The notes beneath the pieces were generated by a model. That model made no database searches and was not told where the DNA came from. It worked only from the letters and a program-made list of their open reading frames with translations. This document shows, in pieces, positions 5,472-11,816 of a stretch of 19,295 nucleotides of DNA. The number at the start of each line of letters is the position of its first letter. The first letter of the stretch is position 1. A program made the position numbers and the translations under genes. This DNA is from an uncultured Victivallales bacterium (GTDB lineage Bacteria > Verrucomicrobiota > Lentisphaeria > Oligosphaerales > JAFGRS01). The stretch lies in NCBI GenBank assembly GCA_903834675.1, contig CAILKC010000579.1, forward strand, positions 1 through 19,295. Reading direction: 5' to 3'.

Positions 5472-7952
5472 CTACTTATCTGGCGCGTCCAGCTTCATGG
5501 CGGCCTGGGCTACGTTCCAGCGGTAGTAGTTCAGGGTACTCGAGTCCCAGTTGTTGGCCGGGTCCAGCAGCGTTTCCTTGACCGCGTCGCGGACCTCCTG
5601 CAGCACCGCCCTGCCCTCGAGGGCCGCCGCCGCGCCGCCGCGGCCGGCTTTTTCCGCCGCCGCCAGACGCTCCTCCAGGAGTTGGATGTAGCGGTAATCA
5701 TCCACGCCCTCGCGCTGCATCAGCATGCCGATGGAGGGCAGCACCTCCCACTCCGGGGTGTAGGAGCAGTCGCAGGAGACCCGAGCGCCGGTGGGCAACG
5801 CGGTGTAGGGGTCGGACACGTCGCCGTCGTAGGTGAACGACCACTGCGCCCGCAGCCCCGCCCCGACGCGCCACGGATAGAAGCCATAGGTGAACCGGCT
5901 CGAGCCGATATTGTAGAGCCCGAGCGTGCTGCCGCTTCCACGGATCTCGGCCAGCGTCTCGTCGGTGATGGGGAAGCCACTGTTCGGAACCGTGATATCC
6001 AGCAGTGACATGTACTCACGCGCATCGGCAACTCCGAGCGTCGAGATGCAGGTCTGAAAGCCGCCCGGCACCTGCGCTTTGACCTGGTTCAGCGCCTTGA
6101 GTAACTCGCGGCCATAGCGGGCGCCTTTGGCGCCGTGGTTGCCCAGTTCGTCATGCACGTAGAAGACCAGTTCTGGGTACTTCGCCCCGCGGAGCTGGCC
6201 GTAGAGCCACTGCGTCGCCCGGGTCATCTCGGCCACCGCCTCGTCGCTGAAGGTAATCTGCTCCAGCTCCAGGGTCTTGATCGTGTTGTCATCCAGCCAG
6301 TGCGGACAGGTGTAGGGGTAGAACTGCGGCCCGGCCAGGTAGTAGCAGAAGACGCGGTCCCTGAAGTTGGGGAAGGTCTGGGCAAGCTCGAAGAAGTCCT
6401 TCCACGACTGCCAGGCGTCGGTGACTTCATACTCCCCATTCTTAAGCTTGACCGGCCCCCAGGGCAGGCTGTCGAAGAGCCCGGTGAAGCCCTGGTCGGC
6501 CAGGAACTGCATGCGCCTGCCAAGCACCTTCTTGGCCAGCTCCTGGTACCCCTCGGGCTTGGTCCAGCCAAAGGCGCGGAGGGTGGTGCTGCCCACATTC
6601 GAGGCGTACACCCCAGCGCGCAGTTTGCACAGCGGTAGTTGGAGAGGCAGCACGCGCACCTGCACCGGCAGCACCGCGCTAAGCCCGTCGGGACCCGACA
6701 GAGTCAGCTTGCCCTCGTACAGGCCGGGGGCGGCATCGGCAGGGGTGAACAGGTCGACCCAGAAGCCGCGGGTGATCCCTTCCTCCCAGCGCTTCGGCTG
6801 CCAGGGCACGAGCCAGAACGGCCGCACCTGGTAGCCGCCACCATCCACCGGGTACTCCGTGTACTTCAGGTAGCGGATGTCGAAGGCAGACGCCGCGATC
6901 CTGGCGCCATTCTCGCCTAGCAGGTCACTGGCTTGCAGCGCGATCTGGCCGCTCACCGCGCGCAGTGGCGTGACGGCGACCACGCCGGCTTCGCGCTCGC
7001 CCAGGGCGGCGCACAGGCGCAGCGGCCGACCGAGGTCGCGCGGCACCGGCCGCAGCCCCGGCCGTACCTGTGCCGCGTCATCACGGACGTAGAGCACGGC
7101 GCCGCCGGCCGTCAGCTCCGGCGGCAGGGCCGGCATGGGGTGTTCCGGCGCGTCTGGCAGGTAGGGAAACTGGGCGTTGAACGCGGCCTCCTGCGCCAAG
7201 CGGAAGTCCTTGAGCGCCTGCTCTCCCGCCGCACTACCCGCCCGGAAGACCACCAGCGCGTTGACCGGTACATCGTACTCCGCCACGCTGACCGTGAGCG
7301 TGCCGTCCGTAACCTCGACGTCCGCCTCGCCAAAGGGGATAAACCGCGCCACGTAGGTCTGGTACGGATTCAGGTCCGGGTGCCAGTCATGCCGGTAGCT
7401 GGCGAAGTAGCGGCCGCTCGGACCGTAGAACGCCGCGAGCGTACCGGCCTGCTCGTACAACACGGTCTGTCCGGCCATGACCTTGTACGCCTTGGTATGG
7501 CAGGGCGGACGGTTGGTGCCGTCGCGCGTGAACTCGCCGGTCAGCACCGCGACGTGGTACGTGCCGTTGGGCAGGTCGACCCGGAACGGCCCGAGCCCGA
7601 GGATGCCGTCGCGCGTGACGTCATCCAGAATCAGCGTGTCGCGGTATACCCGGCGGTTCAGGTCGAAGGGTTTGCGCACGGCCTTGGACGGCGCCAGGCC
7701 GAACCTCCGTTCGGCCGTGTACGCCGTGTCCGGTCGGACCGCGTACCAGCCAGGCGCCACGGGGCTCGCGGGACCGCCAAAGTCGAACTTCCAAACCCCA
7801 TCCGCGGGCGGCGTGGGCGGGGTCTGGAGCGCCGCTGGGGTCGGCACTTCCTGCGCCTGGGCCCCGGCCGCGGCCCAGAGGATGAGCCCAGCCGCCAGCC
7901 GCCGCAGGCCCAGCGGGAAGACATGCCTGGGGGTCGTCGTGTAGCGTCTCAC
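5472..7952 (-). CDS. Secreted DUF4091 / GH123-like glycoside hydrolase with N-terminal galactose-binding-type domain
   Basis: An 826-residue exported protein with an Arg-rich n-region, the hydrophobic LAAGLILWAAAGAQA and a cleavage site near residue 34. Residues 52-240 (VWKFDFGGPASPVAPGWYAV...) match the galactose-binding beta-sandwich often fused to rhamnogalacturonan acetylesterase-type enzymes. Residues 280-435 form a second beta-rich region. Residues 440-720 fit a TIM barrel containing FYVHDELGNHG, where D601-E602 corresponds to the Asp-Glu pair that GH123 beta-N-acetylgalactosaminidases use for substrate-assisted catalysis. The C-terminal REGVDDYRYIQLLEERL (747-763) is the DUF4091 hallmark. 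GH123 activity on GalNAc is known for some members, but most DUF4091 proteins are uncharacterised, so the sugar is uncertain. The start is GTG at 7952 with GGAGG eight bases upstream. It follows the CBM9-like gene by 51 bp and precedes the sulfatase by 83 bp. Confidence 0.85.
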   Translation of the reverse strand: MRRYTTTPRHVFPLGLRRLAAGLILWAAAGAQAQEVPTPAALQTPPTPPADGVWKFDFGGPASPVAPGWYAVRPDTAYTAERRFGLAPSKAVRKPFDLNRRVYRDTLILDDVTRDGILGLGPFRVDLPNGTYHVAVLTGEFTRDGTNRPPCHTKAYKVMAGQTVLYEQAGTLAAFYGPSGRYFASYRHDWHPDLNPYQTYVARFIPFGEADVEVTDGTLTVSVAEYDVPVNALVVFRAGSAAGEQALKDFRLAQEAAFNAQFPYLPDAPEHPMPALPPELTAGGAVLYVRDDAAQVRPGLRPVPRDLGRPLRLCAALGEREAGVVAVTPLRAVSGQIALQASDLLGENGARIAASAFDIRYLKYTEYPVDGGGYQVRPFWLVPWQPKRWEEGITRGFWVDLFTPADAAPGLYEGKLTLSGPDGLSAVLPVQVRVLPLQLPLCKLRAGVYASNVGSTTLRAFGWTKPEGYQELAKKVLGRRMQFLADQGFTGLFDSLPWGPVKLKNGEYEVTDAWQSWKDFFELAQTFPNFRDRVFCYYLAGPQFYPYTCPHWLDDNTIKTLELEQITFSDEAVAEMTRATQWLYGQLRGAKYPELVFYVHDELGNHGAKGARYGRELLKALNQVKAQVPGGFQTCISTLGVADAREYMSLLDITVPNSGFPITDETLAEIRGSGSTLGLYNIGSSRFTYGFYPWRVGAGLRAQWSFTYDGDVSDPYTALPTGARVSCDCSYTPEWEVLPSIGMLMQREGVDDYRYIQLLEERLAAAEKAGRGGAAAALEGRAVLQEVRDAVKETLLDPANNWDSSTLNYYRWNVAQAAMKLDAPDK

Positions 7953-8003
7953 CGTGTCGCCCTCCGTGTACCCATCATTCAGCCCATCAACCCGTTCCCA
8001 GCG

Positions 8004-9410
8004 CTAGTTATTCTTCTCAAATGGTGATGCGGCCAGACGCAACGGCGCCGTCGCGGTGGCGATCGTCTGGGTCCCGTCCGAGGCGGTCAGGCGCAGCGCG
8101 TAGAGGCCCGGCTTCAGGCCGTCCAGAGGTAGGCGCGCCGACAGGGTCGCGCCCTGTGCCGGGCCCAACGCCTGCTCCGCCACCACCCGCGCTGCCGCAT
8201 CGAGCAAGGCCGCATTCAGCGTCGTCGCCTGGCCGGATAGCGTACCCAGCCCAAGATGCCCCGCCACCGCCACCGGCGCATTGCCAGTGAAGCTGGCCTG
8301 GCTGCCCAGCCGCAGCAATAGCGGCTCCGGAATGTCGCCCGAGCGGCGCGCGGCGAACCGCGGCCGCCCCTGCTCGTCCAGGACACGCACCTCAGCGGTC
8401 CACGGCCCCTGCCTGGCGCTAACCTCGAAGCGCAGCGATGCCGTGCTTTCGCCGCCCGCCGCCAGCTCAAACGCCTCACGCTTCTCGAGGAGTCCCGCCC
8501 CACTCGTAAGGTTCAGGACCAGGGCGAACCTCGCCGCCCGTCCGCTCAGATCCTTCACCTTCACACTCAAGCGGTTGCTGCCCAGGCCGACCTGGCCAAG
8601 GTCGAGATCCGACACCCTCACGAGGGGCTTACCCAGCACCAGCGTGCCGAACTGCGCCGGATCCTGCCAGTCGCTGGTCGGCGAGAGGCAGGTGTACTCC
8701 TTGGTATCCCAGTCGGCGCTGGTGATATTGAAGCGCAGGGCATGCCCGGTCGGCGCCCCAGCCAGACCGATTGCCGCCAGGGGCAGTGCCATCTCCGCAC
8801 TCCAGTAGTCCTCATGCACCGCGACCCGGCGCTGCAGCCCGGAGGCCCACGCTATATCCATCTCGTTGATCTGCTTCGTATCGGTTGGCTGCGCCCCGGC
8901 AGGGTCCAGGACGGTGACGTACCGGTGCGTGGCGTCGAACAGGTACCCCGCGCTATTGAGGATGATCTGGTAGTACTCGGTGCCGGTCCCGAAGGGGTCG
9001 AAGAACACCTCGATCTCGTCGTCCTCCCAGATTTTGCCGTCGTCGTTGCCTTGGGTGAAGACGCGCAGAGGCTGGCCGGGTTTGCGCTGCAGCCTGACGC
9101 CCAGGTACAGATTCTGCTCGTCGTAGCAGGCCCAGGCTTCGCGACGATGCCGCGCCAGGGTGCTGGCCAGGCCGAGCCGGAACGGCCCCAGGCGCGCCTG
9201 CTTATCCTGCCAGCAGGCCTCGGTGAGCTCGCCGTCCAACGTCGGCGGCGTGGCGACCTGCGGAATGTCCACGGTCACAACCCCGGTATTGACCGCCGCC
9301 GTCGCCGCCGCCGCAGCGGTTGAAAAGCGCACGTCCTCCAGGAGTTGGGCGCGGGCAGCGCAGGATAGCAGGGCCGCGGCCAGTAATTTGATCGCTCCAG
9401 GTCTGATCAT
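8004..9410 (-). CDS. Secreted CBM9-like carbohydrate-binding protein
   Basis: A 468-residue protein with no obvious catalytic domain. I place the start at the ATG at 9410 because AAGGAG lies upstream (9421-9426) and it opens a clean signal peptide (MIRPGAIKLLAAALLSCAARA). A longer TTG start at 9440 would overlap the preceding gene and lengthen the n-region. ALLSC at residues 13-17 could also be a lipobox. Residues 35-240 have the CBM9-like pattern: TPPTLDGELTEACWQDK, then RREAWACYDEQNLYLGVRL, then EDDEIEVFFDPFGTGTEYYQIILNSAGYLFDATH. This fold binds sugars at polysaccharide ends and is common in PVC hydrolases. Residues 260-468 form beta-sandwich repeats, the last ending LKPGLYALRLTASDGTQ. That resembles the end of the neighbouring protein at 9430-10440. 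The likely job is holding glycan at the cell surface or in the periplasm. Confidence 0.85.
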   Translation of the reverse strand: MIRPGAIKLLAAALLSCAARAQLLEDVRFSTAAAAATAAVNTGVVTVDIPQVATPPTLDGELTEACWQDKQARLGPFRLGLASTLARHRREAWACYDEQNLYLGVRLQRKPGQPLRVFTQGNDDGKIWEDDEIEVFFDPFGTGTEYYQIILNSAGYLFDATHRYVTVLDPAGAQPTDTKQINEMDIAWASGLQRRVAVHEDYWSAEMALPLAAIGLAGAPTGHALRFNITSADWDTKEYTCLSPTSDWQDPAQFGTLVLGKPLVRVSDLDLGQVGLGSNRLSVKVKDLSGRAARFALVLNLTSGAGLLEKREAFELAAGGESTASLRFEVSARQGPWTAEVRVLDEQGRPRFAARRSGDIPEPLLLRLGSQASFTGNAPVAVAGHLGLGTLSGQATTLNAALLDAAARVVAEQALGPAQGATLSARLPLDGLKPGLYALRLTASDGTQTIATATAPLRLAASPFEKNN

Positions 9411-9420
9411 GCGCTGCGCT

Positions 9421-9426
9421 CTCCTT
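9421..9426 (-). promoter_or_regulatory. Ribosome binding site that fixes the start of the CBM9-like gene
   Basis: AAGGAG on the minus strand lies ten bases before the ATG at 9410 and just past the stop codon of the preceding gene (9430-9432). It favours the ATG at 9410 over the upstream TTG at 9440. Confidence 0.65.
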
Positions 9427-9429
9427 GTG

Positions 9430-10440
9430 TCAAGGCGCAAACGGCCCCACGGCCCGCCGGAACGGGATCAGGACTTCATGCGTTCTCTCGCCCACCGTGC
9501 GACCGAGCGCCAAACGTAGCGCGTAACGGCCCGGCGGCAGGCTCGGCAACCGGACCTCGGTCAAAGACCTGGGCGCGGCCAACGTCAGGTCGCCCTCCGC
9601 CAGACTCCGCAGGCCAGCGGGCGGCGTGACATTCCAGCGCAAGCCGACCAGCGCCTGACGCCACACGGATTCGGCGACCTCAACCCGCACCGGCAGCCGA
9701 TCATCCGGCTGGAACACGGTCGCGCCACAGAGAAGCTCCACCCGCAACGGCGGGTCGGCGAGCACCTCGAGCCGGACGTCGTCCACGAACACTCGCGGCG
9801 CCTGGGTCGTATCGGGGACATTCGGCAGCCAGAGGTTCACGTCGGCGCGCTGGGTGTCGGCCAGACGGAACTCGAACTCCTTGGCGCCATAGAGCCACTC
9901 GCCCCGAGAGCCGCCGATGGGCAAGGAGACGCCGCCGAACGGCCCTGGTGCCAGCGCGTTCCACTGCCGCATACCGAGTGTGCCTTGGTAGTATGGCGGG
10001 CCTTTAGCCAGCCAGAACCAAGCCGACAACCGCAACCGTCGCCCGTCGTAGGGCGCCAGCTGCTCGCGCTTCAGCACCTGTCGGATGCCGAGAAGCCGCT
10101 CCGGACCGATGGTGCTGTGGTCAAAACCGAGCGCCTGCCGGCCGGTGTGGACCACCTCGGAGGAGTAAACGATGGACGCGGCGGTCAAGCTGTCGCCACT
10201 GCCCGGGCGCGGCGGCCAGTCGGAAAAGTGCCAGCTCTTGTCGGACTGTTCAAAACCCGGATTGGCCAGCAACTGGACATTCTCGACGGCTGCCAAGTTC
10301 AGCGGCGGCAGAGCTGCCGCGGCCGGCGTTGCCACGTCCTGAGCTCTGAGACACGCCCCGACGGCCAGGCAGACGCCAACCAGCCCCCACAGCGCCCGGC
10401 AAAAGAGTTTCGTCAGCACCGGCAATCGCCCTCTTCGCAT
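9430..10440 (-). CDS. Secreted jelly-roll carbohydrate-binding-like protein (CBM4/9-type fold)
   Basis: A 336-residue protein with an N-terminal signal (Arg-rich start, then ALWGLVGVCLAVGACL, with cleavage near LRA-Q34 or a weak lipobox VGAC). Residues 50-225 fit a carbohydrate-binding jelly roll. It opens with NVQLLANPGFEQSDKSWHFSDW, the usual start of CBM4_9-type modules, continues through VVHTGRQALGFDH and RLRLSAWFWLAKGP, and ends VFVDDVRLEVL. Residues 230-336 form an Ig-like beta-sandwich ending PPGRYALRLALGRTVGERTHEVLIPFRRAVGPF. This resembles the C-terminus of the downstream CBM9-like protein. No catalytic residues are recognised, so binding or presentation of glycan is the likely role. 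The ATG at 10438-10440 has only a weak ribosome site. It sits 60 bp after the MFS gene, a spacer that contains GGGTTCA repeats, and 19 bp before the CBM9-like gene. Confidence 0.75.
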   Translation of the reverse strand: MRRGRLPVLTKLFCRALWGLVGVCLAVGACLRAQDVATPAAAALPPLNLAAVENVQLLANPGFEQSDKSWHFSDWPPRPGSGDSLTAASIVYSSEVVHTGRQALGFDHSTIGPERLLGIRQVLKREQLAPYDGRRLRLSAWFWLAKGPPYYQGTLGMRQWNALAPGPFGGVSLPIGGSRGEWLYGAKEFEFRLADTQRADVNLWLPNVPDTTQAPRVFVDDVRLEVLADPPLRVELLCGATVFQPDDRLPVRVEVAESVWRQALVGLRWNVTPPAGLRSLAEGDLTLAAPRSLTEVRLPSLPPGRYALRLALGRTVGERTHEVLIPFRRAVGPFAP

Positions 10441-10478
10441 AGTGACCCGTAAGATAGGCCATCGCGGCCCGGATCCAA

Positions 10479-10498
10479 CTCAGGTCCTGGGGTTCAGG
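10479..10498 (+). repeat. 20-base direct repeat, copy 1, continuing into GGGTTCA heptamers
   Basis: The 20 bases here are identical to 19190-19209, nearly 9 kb away and in the same orientation. Both contain GGTCCTGGGGTTCAGG. Here the sequence continues as a second GGGTTCA heptamer whose complement supplies the TGA stop of the MFS gene (10501-10503). Such short heptamer-type spacers appear to be dispersed intergenic repeats; the family is not identified. Confidence 0.7.
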
Positions 10499-10500
10499 GT

Positions 10501-11775
10501 TCAGCTCCCCTTCCCCCCGGTGGGTGAGCCGCCGGCCGAGTGGGGGAAGAGTCGGCCGGCCAGCCCGCAGCCCGCCATCAGGACCGCGCTGAGGGCGAAG
10601 AGCAGGTGGAAGTGCGTCAACTGCCACGGCCCAACCACGACGATCCCAAACCCCTTCAGCCAGCCCAGCATGCCGACGGCCAGCAGGGAGAGCGAGGCGC
10701 CGGCGGCCGCGATGCCGAGGTTGTAGACGACGAAGCAGGCTGGACGGCTGGCGGTCTTGGGAATGGCCTCGCAGAGCCCGTCGTAGGCCGCGACGCTGTA
10801 GGCGGCCTCGCCGAGGGCCATGCACAGATGCCCTATGAGCAGCGGCCATAGCCGACCTGGTGCCGACAGGGCGAAGCCGAGAAACCAGAGCACGTACAGC
10901 GGGGTCACCCACACGACCATCCGGCCGCCGCCGACCCGGTTCAGCAGCCTGCTGCAGACCGAGAGCGCCGCGAAACGAACCACGAAGGCACCCGCGGTAA
11001 TCAGGCCCACTTGTGCCTTGCCCAGGCCGAACACGTCCAGATGCATCACCTGGTTATACGGCCCGCACAGGAAGAACGGCAGGTTGTAGACCACCACCGC
11101 GGCCAGGTACCGGCGGAAGACGGGAAAGCGCCACACCGCCAGCAGGTCCCGCGGTCGCACCCTGGCGGCAGCTGAGGTCGGCATGTGTGCCCGGCCGAGA
11201 CAAGCAACCGCGGCGACGCCAGTGAGTCCGCCAACCGCAAACAGCAGCGCCAAGCCCACTGGATGCGCACTGCCCATCCGGTCCGCGATCCATCCCACCA
11301 GAGGCGCGCCCACCATGGCCACGACGGCAAGGACCTGGGAGCGCCTGCCGATGTAGCGGCCCCGGATCAGGCTAGGGATGGTGGAGGCCAGCCAGTCGTC
11401 GGTCACCGGCACGGTCAGGTGTCGCAGCGCGGCCGCCAGGAAGACGCCGCCAGCCAGCACGTAGAGGCGGCAGCTGGCCGGGGCGACCAGGGCCAGGATG
11501 ATGGCCACGGTCAGCACCACCGGCTCGACCAGGCCGAGGGTCACCGCATAGCGCTTGCGGCTGGGCACCCGACTCACCAAGCCAAGGCTGAGCAGCTGAA
11601 AGACGCTGGCGACCTGGGTCATGGCGCCGAAGAAGCCCATGCTCTCTCGCGGTACCCCCAACGAAAGCACCAGCGCCACAAAGACAAAGCTGCCGCTACT
11701 GCATACCGTATCGAAGACGGCGCGCAGTCCGGCGCTCCAGTTGAACCAACGCAGAGCCGCCCGCGTGTGCTTCAT
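10501..11775 (-). CDS. Major facilitator superfamily transporter
   Basis: A 424-residue integral membrane protein with about twelve hydrophobic segments, such as SGSFVFVALVLSLGV, VLTVAIILALVAP, LYVLAGGVFLAAAL, VGLALLFAVGGLTGVAAVACL, LYVLWFLGFAL and FGIVVVGPWQL. The first cytoplasmic loop carries SRVPSRKRY (68-76), in the position of the MFS loop 2-3 motif, and a long polar loop lies between the two halves (HMPTSAAARVRPRDLL). The substrate is not readable, but a place between glycan-degrading genes suggests uptake of released mono- or oligosaccharides, taking the role SusCD plays in Bacteroidota. The ATG at 11775 has a purine-rich GAGGGGAG about twelve bases upstream. It follows the 830-aa hydrolase-like gene by 41 bp. 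The C-terminus is low-complexity (GGSPTGGKGS), and its stop codon lies in a GGGTTCA repeat. Confidence 0.88.
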   Translation of the reverse strand: MKHTRAALRWFNWSAGLRAVFDTVCSSGSFVFVALVLSLGVPRESMGFFGAMTQVASVFQLLSLGLVSRVPSRKRYAVTLGLVEPVVLTVAIILALVAPASCRLYVLAGGVFLAAALRHLTVPVTDDWLASTIPSLIRGRYIGRRSQVLAVVAMVGAPLVGWIADRMGSAHPVGLALLFAVGGLTGVAAVACLGRAHMPTSAAARVRPRDLLAVWRFPVFRRYLAAVVVYNLPFFLCGPYNQVMHLDVFGLGKAQVGLITAGAFVVRFAALSVCSRLLNRVGGGRMVVWVTPLYVLWFLGFALSAPGRLWPLLIGHLCMALGEAAYSVAAYDGLCEAIPKTASRPACFVVYNLGIAAAGASLSLLAVGMLGWLKGFGIVVVGPWQLTHFHLLFALSAVLMAGCGLAGRLFPHSAGGSPTGGKGS

Positions 11776-11816
11776 TACCGTCCGCTACTCCCCTCGCGGC
11801 AGTCAGGACTCGGTTC

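Noticed and set aside
3418..5526. A 702-codon open frame on the plus strand, the longest antisense frame in the window
   Set aside because: It lies opposite the sulfatase gene and parts of the heparinase and GH123-like genes, which have clear motifs. Its translation is rich in Arg, Ala, Gly and Val with no domain pattern, as expected for GC-rich antisense.
9411..9440. TTG start at 9440 for the CBM9-like gene
   Set aside because: It overlaps the previous gene and adds a polar stretch before the signal peptide, while the ATG at 9410 has a strong ribosome site.
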